Positions 34,164 through 41,915 of a stretch of 64,000 bases of DNA are shown in pieces (positions within the stretch are counted from its first letter, which is position 1; each line of letters opens with the position of its first letter). The position numbers were made by a program, and so were the translations under genes. The notes under the pieces are model-generated. The model made no database searches. It was given only the letters and a program-made list of their open reading frames with translations, and was not told the DNA's origin. Source of the DNA: Streptomyces sp. ISL-43 (GTDB taxonomy: Bacteria > Actinomycetota > Actinomycetes > Streptomycetales > Streptomycetaceae); NCBI RefSeq assembly GCF_018614195.1, contig NZ_JAGGOT010000018.1:1-64000 (forward strand), in the 5' to 3' direction.

Positions 34164-36026
34164 CTAGTACGTCAGCCCGTGGCCCAGCGGGTAGCGGCCC
34201 GGCACCGGCACCGGGAGGCGCCCGGTGGGCCGCAGCGCCCCCGTGAGGACCCGGGCCGCCGCCCGCAGTTCCACGTCCGTCCAGGTGTACGTCGCCAGCT
34301 CGGCCGCGCAGCTCGGCAGCCGGGCCGGGTCGTACGGGTTGCGGATCGCCACGAGGACCACCGGCACCCCGGTGGCCAGCAGCTCCGTGACCAGGTCGCG
34401 CTGCGGGCTCGCCCCCTCCGGGACGTTGTACGTGCACACGAGCACGGCCGCGTTGCCGGGGGCGGCGGCCACCGCGCGGGCGGGCGGCAGGGCCGTCGCC
34501 CGGCAGCCCAGCGCGGACAGCTCCCGGGCCAGTACCGCCGTAGGGGGTCCCGTGGTACCCGTGGGGGAGACCGGGTCGCTCCCGGTGACCAGGAGCAGCG
34601 GCCGGGCCGCGGGATCCAGCGGCAGCAGCTTCGCCGCGTTGGCCAGCAGGGTCGTCGTCCGGCCCGCGATCTCGTCGGCGGCGGCCAGGTGCGCCGGGAT
34701 CCCGACGGCCGCGTCCACCGCCGCGCCCGCCGAGGCCGGCGCCGGGGCTGTGACCTCGCCGAACAGCCCCCGGCGGGCCTTCAGTTCCAGGATCCGCAGC
34801 ACCGACTCCTCGATCCGGGCCCGCGTCAGCTCGCCCGATTCCACCGCCGCCAGCACGCTGCGGTGGGCGAGCCCCAGGTCCGGCGGGTTCAGCAGCTGGT
34901 CGCAGCCCGCCTTCAGGGCCAGTACCGGGACCCGGTCGTCCCCGTACTTCTGGCGTACCCCGGCCATGTCGAGCGCGTCGGTGACCACCACGCCCCGGAA
35001 GCCCAGGCGTTCACGCAGGATGCCGGTGACGATGGGCCGAGAGAGGGTCGCCGGATCCCCCGAGGGATCGAGCGCGGGGAAGACGATGTGCGCCGTCATG
35101 ACCACGTCCACGCCCGCCTCCACGGCAGCCCGGAACGGCGGCTCGTCCAGCTCCTCCCACTGCGCGCGGGTGTGCTTCATGAGCGGCAGCCCGACGTGGC
35201 TGTCGGTACCGGTGTCCCCGTGCCCCGGGAAGTGCTTCACCGTGGCGGCCACTCCCGCGCCCTGGTAGCCCCGGACCTGGGCGGCGACCAGGGCCGCCAC
35301 GGCCCGCGGGTCGGCGCCGAAGGACCGTACGCCGATGACCGGGTTGGCCGGGTCCACGTTCACGTCGGCCACCGGCGCGTAGTTGTGCCGGATGCCCATC
35401 GCGGCCAGCTCGGCGCCCGCGACGCGCGCGGCCCGGCGCGCCTCGGCGGCGGCCCCGCCGGACTCGGGGGCCATCGCACCCAGCGCCATGGCGCCCGGGA
35501 GCAGGGTCGCGGGCTTGCCCACGCGGGCGACGGCGCCGTGCTCCTGGTCGGTGGAGAGCAGCAGCGGGATGCCCGCGCCGGAGTCCGCGGCCGCCTTCTG
35601 GAGGCCGGCCGACAGCTCGGCGATCTGGTGCGGGGTCCGGGTGTTGTGCGCCCAGCCGAAGTAGACGATTCCGCCCAGGTGGTAGCGGGCGACCAGTTCG
35701 GCGGCGGTGCGCACCCCGAAGAGCGCCTGGTTGCGCTCGGCGTCCTCCGGGGCGGGGTCGGTCGCCGAATGCCCGTACGCCCGGGACACGAAGAGCTGCC
35801 CGACCAGTTCGGCCAGGCTCATCCGGGCCATGGTCTCGCGCGGCCGGCCCGGGGCGCGCCCCGGCGGGCGGTCGCCCGGCCGGCCGTCGTCGGGGACGGG
35901 GCCGTGCGGGGCCGGTCCGCCGGGTGTCCGGGAGGGGCCCACGGCGGCCGTGACGGCCCCCGCGGCGGTGACGGCGGCCACGGCGGCCGCGGTGAGCAGG
36001 GTCCGGCGGGAGGCTTGGTACGGCAC
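34164..36026 (-). CDS. Exported glycoside hydrolase family 3 beta-N-acetylhexosaminidase-like protein
   Basis: A 620-residue GH3 protein from GTG 36026. The start (SRRTLLTAAAVAAVTAAG) is a twin-arginine-type signal. The catalytic barrel has KHFPGHGDTGTDSHVGLP, the NagZ-type His/Asp loop, and VVVTDALDMAGV containing the nucleophile Asp. A second C-terminal alpha/beta domain (from about residue 400) follows, as in larger secreted GH3 enzymes. The likely substrate is N-acetylglucosamine from peptidoglycan or chitin. It is convergent with the PS-10 peptidase gene. Confidence 0.9.
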   Translation of the reverse strand: MPYQASRRTLLTAAAVAAVTAAGAVTAAVGPSRTPGGPAPHGPVPDDGRPGDRPPGRAPGRPRETMARMSLAELVGQLFVSRAYGHSATDPAPEDAERNQALFGVRTAAELVARYHLGGIVYFGWAHNTRTPHQIAELSAGLQKAAADSGAGIPLLLSTDQEHGAVARVGKPATLLPGAMALGAMAPESGGAAAEARRAARVAGAELAAMGIRHNYAPVADVNVDPANPVIGVRSFGADPRAVAALVAAQVRGYQGAGVAATVKHFPGHGDTGTDSHVGLPLMKHTRAQWEELDEPPFRAAVEAGVDVVMTAHIVFPALDPSGDPATLSRPIVTGILRERLGFRGVVVTDALDMAGVRQKYGDDRVPVLALKAGCDQLLNPPDLGLAHRSVLAAVESGELTRARIEESVLRILELKARRGLFGEVTAPAPASAGAAVDAAVGIPAHLAAADEIAGRTTTLLANAAKLLPLDPAARPLLLVTGSDPVSPTGTTGPPTAVLARELSALGCRATALPPARAVAAAPGNAAVLVCTYNVPEGASPQRDLVTELLATGVPVVLVAIRNPYDPARLPSCAAELATYTWTDVELRAAARVLTGALRPTGRLPVPVPGRYPLGHGLTY

Positions 36027-36036
36027 GCGCCGGACG

Positions 36037-36993
36037 CTACTGCGGGACTACGCCTTCGGAGCGAGGGACACTCGCCAGGTCCCCCGGACGGGGGGCCAGC
36101 CGGGCCCAGTGCTCCTGGATGGTCCGCACGGCCTCGGTGATCGCGGGCCGGCGGGCCGCCCCGGTCCGCCAGGTGGCGTACAACCGGCGTACGGGGCCCG
36201 GGTCCAGCGGCACGGCCACCGCGCCCGGCGGCAGCTCCCCGGTGCCCAGCCGCGGTACGACGGCCACCCCGAGCCCGGCGGCCACCAGCGCGACGATGGT
36301 GTGGTTCTCCTCGGCGACGTGGGTGATGTCCGGTTCGAACCCGGCCGTGCGCAGGGTGCGCACCAGCCAGTCGTGGCAGACCCGGCCGGGCGGCTGGCAC
36401 ACCCACCGCTCCCCGCCCAGGTCCGACCGGAGGATGACGGAGCGCGAGGTGAAGGGATGTCCGGCCGGCACCACGAGGTCGCAGTGGTCGTCCCCGATCA
36501 CCGCCTGCTCCACGCCCTCGGGGGCGGGCAGCGGGGCGATGTCCCAGTCGTGGGTCACCGCCAGGTCCGTGACGCCGCGGGCCACCAGGTCCATGGACAG
36601 GTGCGGGTTGATCTCGGTGAGCCGGGTGTCCAGGGCCGGGTGACGGCGGGCGAGGTCGGCGAGGACTCCGGGGAGCAGACCTCGGGCGGCGGAGGCGAAG
36701 GCCGCGATCCGCAGCCGGCCGACGGGCTGGCCGCGGGACTCCTCCAGGGTGGTCTCGGCCCGCTCCGCGATGGCCAGCAGCTGCTCGGCCGTCGCGGCCA
36801 GCAGCTTGGCCTCCTCGGTGAGCGCGACCCCGCGGCCGTGGCGTTCGAGCAGGGTGGTGCGGGTCTCCCGCTCCAGCTTGGAGATCTGCTGGGAGACGGC
36901 GGAGGGCGTGTACCCGAGTGCGGCGGCGGCCGCGCCGACCGAGCCGTGGACGGAGACGGCGTGGAGGGCGCGCAGCCGTGAGAGGTCCAGCAT
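36037..36993 (-). CDS. LysR-family regulator
   Basis: A 318-residue LysR protein. N-terminal winged helix: MLDLSRLRALHAVSVHGSVG, then AAAALGYTPSAVSQQISKLE and RETRTTLLERHGRGVALTEE. A substrate-binding C-terminal domain follows. It is divergent from the EamA transporter gene, 109 bp apart, the usual arrangement for LysR control of an exporter. It sits 10 bp upstream of the GH3 gene on the same strand and could be cotranscribed with it. Confidence 0.92.
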   Translation of the reverse strand: MLDLSRLRALHAVSVHGSVGAAAAALGYTPSAVSQQISKLERETRTTLLERHGRGVALTEEAKLLAATAEQLLAIAERAETTLEESRGQPVGRLRIAAFASAARGLLPGVLADLARRHPALDTRLTEINPHLSMDLVARGVTDLAVTHDWDIAPLPAPEGVEQAVIGDDHCDLVVPAGHPFTSRSVILRSDLGGERWVCQPPGRVCHDWLVRTLRTAGFEPDITHVAEENHTIVALVAAGLGVAVVPRLGTGELPPGAVAVPLDPGPVRRLYATWRTGAARRPAITEAVRTIQEHWARLAPRPGDLASVPRSEGVVPQ

Positions 36994-37102
36994 GCAAGGC
37001 AGCTTAGGCGCGCCCGTACGGCGACTGGATGAAGCATTACTAATTCCGATACTGAAGACATCGGCGCTGGTGCTAAACGGTCGTTGACCCGATGCTCAGT
37101 TC

Positions 37103-38077
37103 ATGCGACCCATACATACCGCCCTCGCGGTTCTCGTAGCCGCCGTCTGGGGTTTCAACTTCGTCGTCATCGAGATCGGGCTCGGCGCGTTCCCTCCGCT
37201 GCTGCTGTCCGCCCTGCGCTTCCTGGTCGCCGCGATCCCGGCGGTCTTCTTCGTCGGCAAGCCCAAGGTGGCGTGGAAGTGGGTGATCGCGGTCGGTGTG
37301 GTGCTCGGCATCGTGAAGTTCGGGCTGCTGTTCACCGGCATGGACCACGGGATGCCGGCCGGGCTGTCCTCGCTGGTCCTCCAGGCGCAGGCGGTGTTCA
37401 CCGCCGTGTTCGCGGCCGTCGTGCTCAAGGAGCGCCCGGGCCGGGTGCGGATGGCCGGGATGGCCGTGGCCTTCGTCGGGATCGGCGTGGCCGCCGTGGA
37501 CGAGGGCGCCTCCGGGCCGGTCCTGGGCTTCACGATGGTGATCGCGGCCGCCGCGTGCTGGGGCGTGTCCAACGTCCTGACCCGCAAGGCCTCCCCGCCC
37601 GACGCGCTGAACTTCATGGTGTGGGTGAGCGTGGTGCCGGTACTGCCGCTGACCGTGCTGTCGCTGCTGCTGGAGGGCCCGGACCGGGACCTGGCCGCGC
37701 TGCGCGGGCTGGACTGGAGCGGCGTCGGCGTCATCGTGTACCTCGCCTGGATCACCACGGTGTTCGGCTTCGGCGCGTGGGGATACCTGCTGCGCAGCTA
37801 CCCCGCCTCCTCCGTGGCCCCGTTCTCGCTCCTGGTACCGGTCTTCGGGATGACCTCGGCGGCCTTGGTGCTGGGGGAGCAGGTGAGCGGGCTGCGCTGG
37901 GTGGCGGCCGTGCTGCTGGTGGGCGGCGTCGCGGTGACCTCCCTGGTCCCCTCGAAGCCCCGGCCGGCGGCCGTCGCGCCCGGGACACAGGCGGCCGGCA
38001 CGGTCGCCCCCGCCCCCGAGCCCGCGGTCACCGCGGCCGAGGCGGCGGACCCCCTCCCGACGGGCGGCGGCCGCTAG
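37103..38077 (+). CDS. EamA/DMT-family transporter (metabolite exporter)
   Basis: A 324-residue membrane protein with about ten transmembrane helices in two EamA repeats (residues about 5-137 and 150-288). LAVLVAAVWGFNFVVIEIGL and VSNVLTRKASPPDALNFMVW mark the two repeat starts. RhaT/YdcZ-type proteins of this family export amino acids or related small metabolites. The C-terminal tail after the last helix is Ala/Pro-rich. The divergent LysR gene probably controls it. Confidence 0.9.
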   Translation: MRPIHTALAVLVAAVWGFNFVVIEIGLGAFPPLLLSALRFLVAAIPAVFFVGKPKVAWKWVIAVGVVLGIVKFGLLFTGMDHGMPAGLSSLVLQAQAVFTAVFAAVVLKERPGRVRMAGMAVAFVGIGVAAVDEGASGPVLGFTMVIAAAACWGVSNVLTRKASPPDALNFMVWVSVVPVLPLTVLSLLLEGPDRDLAALRGLDWSGVGVIVYLAWITTVFGFGAWGYLLRSYPASSVAPFSLLVPVFGMTSAALVLGEQVSGLRWVAAVLLVGGVAVTSLVPSKPRPAAVAPGTQAAGTVAPAPEPAVTAAEAADPLPTGGGR

Positions 38078-38113
38078 GTCGTCTCTTTCGGAACTCCCGC
38101 CCGTACGAAGGGT

Positions 38114-38160
38114 CCCACGGCGGATCCGGGCCGCACCCCCGTGCCCGGATCCGCCGTGGG
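38114..38160. terminator. Long perfect bidirectional terminator
   Basis: An 18-bp perfect stem (38114-38131 against 38143-38160) with an 11-base loop lies between convergent genes ending at 38077 (plus) and 38162 (minus). It marks the left edge of the putative biosynthetic cluster. Confidence 0.85.
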
Positions 38161-38161
38161 A

Positions 38162-39163
38162 TCAGTTGCCGCTGAAGGGCTCCTTGCCCAGCAGATATCC
38201 GGCGTGCAGCCGGTTGCGGGCGCCGATGCTCTTCATGATGTTCGCGATGTGCCGCTGGGTGTTCCGCAGGGAAATCCCGACGACATGGGCTATGCGGTTG
38301 TCCGATTCACCCTGGATGAGCAGGGATACGATCGTCTGCTGGATGTCCGAGGTAATGGCGGCACGGGCCGGCCGGTCGGTTTCCGGGACGAATTTCTCCG
38401 CCGCGCTCCAGGCGCGCTCGAAAGCCTCCGCAATGAATGAGACAAGGTGGCGATTTCTCGATACCGCCGCCCCGTGTGATCCGTCCATGAGCGGCAGGAT
38501 CGCCACTTCCCGGTCGAAGACGATGCAGCGCGGAAAACCGCCGGCGAGCGTGCAGACTTCCGCGCCGAGCGGTGTGAAACGCTCGACGAAGGACATCGTG
38601 ACCGGGCTGAAGCGGGCCGTGTGCTGATAAAGGGTCCGCATTCGCACCCCCCGCTCCAGCAGTCGCTCGGTGCGCTCCAGGCTCTCGTCGAGCACCCCCT
38701 CGTCCCGTGCTCCGCCGGGCTGGGAGGTCAGTACCTCCGCGCGGCAGCCCTCGGCCAAGCCGGTGATGAGCTTGCGCACGTCGTGGACGCCGGGGACGAC
38801 CTCCAGTGAGTTGTCGTCCTGCAAGTGCTCCGTCTTGAGCGTCAACTCATCGAGATCGCCCCGCAGATGGTCGATGAAGGACTGCATCTCGTTCAGGCCG
38901 TGCTGCGCCGGGTTGAGGACCTTGATGCGCGCGTGGTCCACCGGGTACGGGGTGAAGATCCCGGTGTCCGGGCACTTGCTCAGCAGCCCCAGGTCCCCCA
39001 GTGCGGAGGCGGCTTCCTTCACGTCGGCGGCGTCCATGTCCAGTGCCTCGCCCGCGGATTCGCACGTTGTACCCGGTGTCTGGGTCACGAACCGGTAGAG
39101 ACGGTTCCCGTCAGCGGTCAGCTGAGGCACGGGAAAAGGATGGACTTGTCTGATTGAGTTCAA
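38162..39163 (-). CDS. TrmB/LuxR-type regulator at the edge of the cluster
   Basis: A 333-residue regulator started at TTG 39163, which has AGGGGG five bases upstream; ATG in the next frame stops at once. The N-terminus resembles a winged helix of the TrmB/MarR kind (about residues 15-75) followed by a coiled segment (LRGDLDELTLKTEHLQDD). The middle resembles the phospholipase-D-like sensing part of TrmB proteins (AEVLTSQPGG, LLERGVRMRTLYQHTARFSP). The C-terminal LuxR helix-turn-helix is QQTIVSLLIQGESDNRIAHV, then VGISLRNTQRHIANIMKSIG. It is divergent from the first cluster gene, a secreted 46-residue peptide, and is the probable pathway-specific activator. Confidence 0.82.
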   Translation of the reverse strand: MNSIRQVHPFPVPQLTADGNRLYRFVTQTPGTTCESAGEALDMDAADVKEAASALGDLGLLSKCPDTGIFTPYPVDHARIKVLNPAQHGLNEMQSFIDHLRGDLDELTLKTEHLQDDNSLEVVPGVHDVRKLITGLAEGCRAEVLTSQPGGARDEGVLDESLERTERLLERGVRMRTLYQHTARFSPVTMSFVERFTPLGAEVCTLAGGFPRCIVFDREVAILPLMDGSHGAAVSRNRHLVSFIAEAFERAWSAAEKFVPETDRPARAAITSDIQQTIVSLLIQGESDNRIAHVVGISLRNTQRHIANIMKSIGARNRLHAGYLLGKEPFSGN

Positions 39164-39176
39164 TTCATCCCCCTGT

Positions 39177-39200
39177 CATGTTTTCGCCAGCGGCAACATG
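39177..39200. promoter_or_regulatory. Inverted repeat in the cluster's divergent promoter
   Basis: CATGTT (39177-39182) and AACATG (39195-39200) form an exact inverted repeat with a 12-base spacer, between the regulator start (39163) and the peptide start (39295). The spacing fits a dimeric regulator such as the adjacent LuxR-type protein. Confidence 0.45.
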
Positions 39201-39294
39201 ATCCCAGAAGGGGATGGATCCGGAAGTCGTCCTGCCAGCAGGATGAAGGCGAAGCTGATCCGGACCGCAGAAAATTCTGGAGGGGCAGGTAAGC

Positions 39295-39435
39295 ATGCCA
39301 CGTATAGCGAGATCCCTTCTCGCCATTGCGGCGACTGTCGCGGTGTCCGTCTTCCTTGCTCCGTCAACGAGTGGTGCGGCCCCGGTGGCCGCCACTGGCC
39401 CGGATCAGGTAGTCAACGATCTCGGCTGGGGATGA
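39295..39435 (+). CDS. 46-residue secreted peptide (candidate signal or precursor peptide)
   Basis: This small gene has GGAGGGG nine bases before its ATG. It encodes an N-terminal signal sequence (MPRIARSLLAIAATVAVSVF, then LAPSTSGAAP with likely cleavage around Gly-Ala-Ala) and a short remainder of about 18 residues ending Gln-Val-Val-Asn-Asp-Leu-Gly-Trp-Gly. The stop (39433-39435) is one base from the ATG of the oxidase gene, so the two are coupled. It is divergent from the TrmB/LuxR regulator. It could be a secreted autoinducing peptide, a RiPP-like precursor, or simply a small exported protein. No family is recognised with certainty. Confidence 0.7.
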   Translation: MPRIARSLLAIAATVAVSVFLAPSTSGAAPVAATGPDQVVNDLGWG

Positions 39436-39436
39436 G

Positions 39437-40240
39437 ATGCCTCGAAGTAAGTCGTACAACACGTACTCCAACCTGCAGCGACCCGAGTTCCGCAAGCGAG
39501 TGGACGAGCTCCTGCTGAAGTTCGAGCGGGACTTCTATGAGCGCAGCGCGGGCGCCGACGGAATGCTCGACAAGGAGAAGTTCGACCTCGACCTGTACAA
39601 GCGGCACAACGTGGAGACGATGATCCGCATCGGTCTCAAGCGCGCCGTCGACCCGCTCGTCGCCAACTACTGGGCCACCCGCGACCCGCAGCTCTGCAAG
39701 GAGTGGGGCCTGTACGGCGCGGAGGAGGGCCGCCACGACCGCATGTTCGCCGGCGACCTGCACAAAGTGGGCATGACGGACGAGGAGATCTACGCGATCC
39801 GCCCGACCTTCGCCACCGAGCTGCTCAACGGCTACTTCTACTACACGATGGCCACCGAGGGCCCGCTGGCCGCGATGATCAGCGGCTTCTACCTGGAGTA
39901 CATCGCGGGCAAGACGCAGCCCGACTGGCTCGACATCATGGAGCAGCACGTCGGCGCCGCCAACACCAAGGGTGCCCGTGCCCACCTGGCCCTCGACGAC
40001 GACGACGACCACGTCGACATGGTCTGGAACCTGATCATGCGCGTCGTCAAGGACGAGGCCGACGAGGAGCGCTTCGTCGAGCACCTCATCAAGATCAACT
40101 CGCTGTTCGTCTCCTACTTCGTCGAGGTCTACGCCGCCACCGTGCTCGGCGCCGGCGCCGACCTCTCCCTGCTGACGCAGGCGGCCCCGGCCGCCGCCGT
40201 CCAGACCAACCTGCAGACGCAGGCCACCGCCTCGGTCTAG
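39437..40240 (+). CDS. Heme-oxygenase-fold putative diiron oxidase (HDO)
   Basis: A 267-residue helical protein of the iron-containing redox / TenA-like superfamily. Possible metal ligands are Glu and His in YGAEEGRHDRMF, Glu in GFYLEYIAGK, and His/Asp/His in ARAHLALDDDDDHVDM, which gives the Asp-x3-His pattern seen in heme-oxygenase-like diiron oxidases. Known members (UndA, BesC, SznF, RohS, CADD) carry out oxidative C-C cleavage, N-oxygenation or related steps on amino-acid substrates. As the first enzyme in the cluster it probably oxidises an amino acid or amine. The C-terminal 25 residues are a Gln/Ala-rich tail. It starts one base after the peptide gene's stop. Confidence 0.75.
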   Translation: MPRSKSYNTYSNLQRPEFRKRVDELLLKFERDFYERSAGADGMLDKEKFDLDLYKRHNVETMIRIGLKRAVDPLVANYWATRDPQLCKEWGLYGAEEGRHDRMFAGDLHKVGMTDEEIYAIRPTFATELLNGYFYYTMATEGPLAAMISGFYLEYIAGKTQPDWLDIMEQHVGAANTKGARAHLALDDDDDHVDMVWNLIMRVVKDEADEERFVEHLIKINSLFVSYFVEVYAATVLGAGADLSLLTQAAPAAAVQTNLQTQATASV

Positions 40241-40277
40241 TCCGACGCGTAAGTCGCCACCTCCGCATGCCGGCGAT

Positions 40278-40339
40278 CCCGGACATTGCGCACCCAGATG
40301 TCCGCACCGCCCCGCGGGGCCGTGCGCGCGATGTCCGGG
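40278..40339 (+). promoter_or_regulatory. Large structured inverted repeat between the oxidase and GNAT genes
   Basis: CCCGGACAT (40278-40286) pairs with ATGTCCGGG (40331-40339), and GCGCAC (40288-40293) pairs with GTGCGC (40322-40327). Inside lies a 12-base palindrome GCCCCGCGGGGC (40309-40320). Folded as RNA this gives a long stem with an inner hairpin, 41 bases before the GNAT start. It may be an intra-operon attenuator, processing site or stabiliser. Confidence 0.6.
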
Positions 40340-40380
40340 GTCCGGCTGCCTCCCCCGTCCACTCACCAAGGAAGACGACG

Positions 40381-40956
40381 ATGCACTATTCATGGCCTCG
40401 CGAGCTGTCCGAGCAGGACATGCGCGAAATGATCGAGCTGATGGACGCCGTCGCGGTCAAGGAGATGACCCTCGGCTTCTACGAACCCGTAGGACTGGAG
40501 AAGGGCCTCCCGCTGATGCGGGCCTTCGAGGCCGACCTGAAGAAGGGCGCCGTCGACCTCCTCCACGTCCGCAACGACGAAGGCCGCATCGTCGGCATGG
40601 TGACCCTCGCCCGGGCGCCGCTGCCGGCCCGCCGCCACATCGTCGAGATGCGCCGCTGCGTCGTCGCCCCCGACTACCGCGGGCAGTTCCTGCTCGAGGG
40701 CTGGGCCGAGGCCCTGCGCAAGGTCGGCGAGATGGGATGCGACGTCATCACGCTCGAAGTCCGCGACGACGGCCCCTCCGCGCTCTGGCAGCGCCTGGGC
40801 TTCCGCGAGTACGGCCGGCTGCCCGACTACGCCCGCGCCGACGAACGCCCCGTCACCGGCTTCTACATGTACGCCCGGCTCGCCGACATCACGGCCCACT
40901 TCGAGACCACCGGCAGCTGGCTGCACGAGCTCGAGTCCGACCGCGTAGCGGCGTAG
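40381..40956 (+). CDS. GNAT-family N-acetyltransferase
   Basis: A 191-residue GNAT protein. The acetyl-CoA-binding core runs from GRIVGMVTLARAPLPARR through MRRCVVAPDYRGQFLLEGWA to the LEVRDDGPSALWQRLGFREY motif that ends the fold. AAGGAAG lies six bases upstream of the ATG. In the cluster it could acylate an amino group of a diaminobutyrate-type building block, as EctA does in ectoine synthesis, or acetylate the product for self-protection. The M20 amidohydrolase downstream could reverse that step. Substrate unproven. Confidence 0.85.
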   Translation: MHYSWPRELSEQDMREMIELMDAVAVKEMTLGFYEPVGLEKGLPLMRAFEADLKKGAVDLLHVRNDEGRIVGMVTLARAPLPARRHIVEMRRCVVAPDYRGQFLLEGWAEALRKVGEMGCDVITLEVRDDGPSALWQRLGFREYGRLPDYARADERPVTGFYMYARLADITAHFETTGSWLHELESDRVAA

Positions 40957-41287
40957 CGGGCCGGCCGAACTCCGCACCGGACCGCACCACCTGAACGTAC
41001 GAGCACGCCCCCGCGCCGCCCTCGCAGCGCACTCGCACCGCACCTGACGCGCTTCAGAGCGCCCCTCCCGGCCGTCGGCGCCCCATCGGGGCCGCCCGGC
41101 ACGGTGTCACCGTTCACGCCCCGCCACCGGCGGGCGGATCTCCCCTCCTGAAGGCGGGCAGCGGCCCGACGGCCGCGCCCACGCGGCGCCCGCCGCGCCC
41201 GGCCCGCGCACACACCCCGGCAGAGCGTGCTTCGGCGCGCCCCCGGCCGGGTCCGTCCAGCCCACCCGTTCACCGAAGGGCACAGCC
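40957..41287. other. Gene-free stretch inside the cluster
   Basis: 331 bp with strong C excess on the plus strand and no credible coding frame or ribosome site on either strand. It holds short GC hairpins, for example around GCGCCCCATCGGGGC. A C-rich, G-poor transcript here would suit Rho loading, and a promoter for the next gene may also lie here; I cannot identify one. Confidence 0.4.
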
Positions 41288-41872
41288 ATGTCGAAGATCG
41301 CCGTCCTCACCAACGACCTCCAGTACGAACTGGTCGAGAAGAACCCCGAGCGCGTCGCCGCGGTCGACGCCGCGACCCCGCACTTCACCGGGTTCCTCGA
41401 CGAGATGCGCCGCCGCGGGCACCACATCTTCCACCTGCAGCTCGTCAACGACCCGGAGGACCCGAACGCCGAGCGCTACGACGGCTACCTCCCGGTCCAG
41501 CGCGGCACCCACGGCGCCGACATCATCGAGGCGTTCCTCGCCCCCGAGGACGTCGTCATGGAGAAGAGCAAGGACTCGGGCTTCTACGAGACCGACCTGC
41601 ACGAGCGCCTCCAGGCCCTCGGCGTCGACACCGTGCTGATCACCGGCATGCAGACGCAGATCTGCGTCCAGACCACCGCCGCCGACGCCTTCTTTCGCGG
41701 CTACAACATCTGGGTCCCGACCGACTGCGTCGTCTCGGCCCGCCTCGACGACAAGCAGCGCGCCCTGGACTGGCTCGAGGGCTACTGCGCCACCGTGACC
41801 GACTCCGACGAGGTCCTGCGCGTCCTCGACGCCGAGGGCGGCCTGCCCCGCAAGAACATCAAGACCCCGTGA
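41288..41872 (+). CDS. Isochorismatase-like cysteine hydrolase
   Basis: A 194-residue cysteine hydrolase of the isochorismatase/nicotinamidase family. The catalytic triad is visible: Asp in LTNDLQYELV (about residue 10), Lys in VVMEKSKDSGF (about 95), and Cys in ITGMQTQICVQTTA (about 127). Family members hydrolyse amides such as nicotinamide, N-carbamoyl amino acids, or ureas, or vinyl ethers. In this cluster, with HypE/HypF able to generate carbamoyl or cyano groups, an N-carbamoyl amidase or amidohydrolase role is attractive but unproven. The HypE-like gene starts 43 bp later. Confidence 0.85.
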   Translation: MSKIAVLTNDLQYELVEKNPERVAAVDAATPHFTGFLDEMRRRGHHIFHLQLVNDPEDPNAERYDGYLPVQRGTHGADIIEAFLAPEDVVMEKSKDSGFYETDLHERLQALGVDTVLITGMQTQICVQTTAADAFFRGYNIWVPTDCVVSARLDDKQRALDWLEGYCATVTDSDEVLRVLDAEGGLPRKNIKTP

Positions 41873-41915
41873 CCGCGCCCCTCTCGACGAAGCCCCTCTC
41901 CGCAAAGGAACCGGC

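Noticed and set aside
39437..40240. TenA-type thiaminase or heme oxygenase
   Set aside because: The Asp-x3-His pattern and the cluster setting fit the diiron-oxidase branch better, and no thiamine genes are nearby.
40957..41287. Minus-strand gene in the C-rich gap
   Set aside because: The open frames there are low-complexity Arg/Gly/Ala translations without a ribosome site, extending antisense into real genes.
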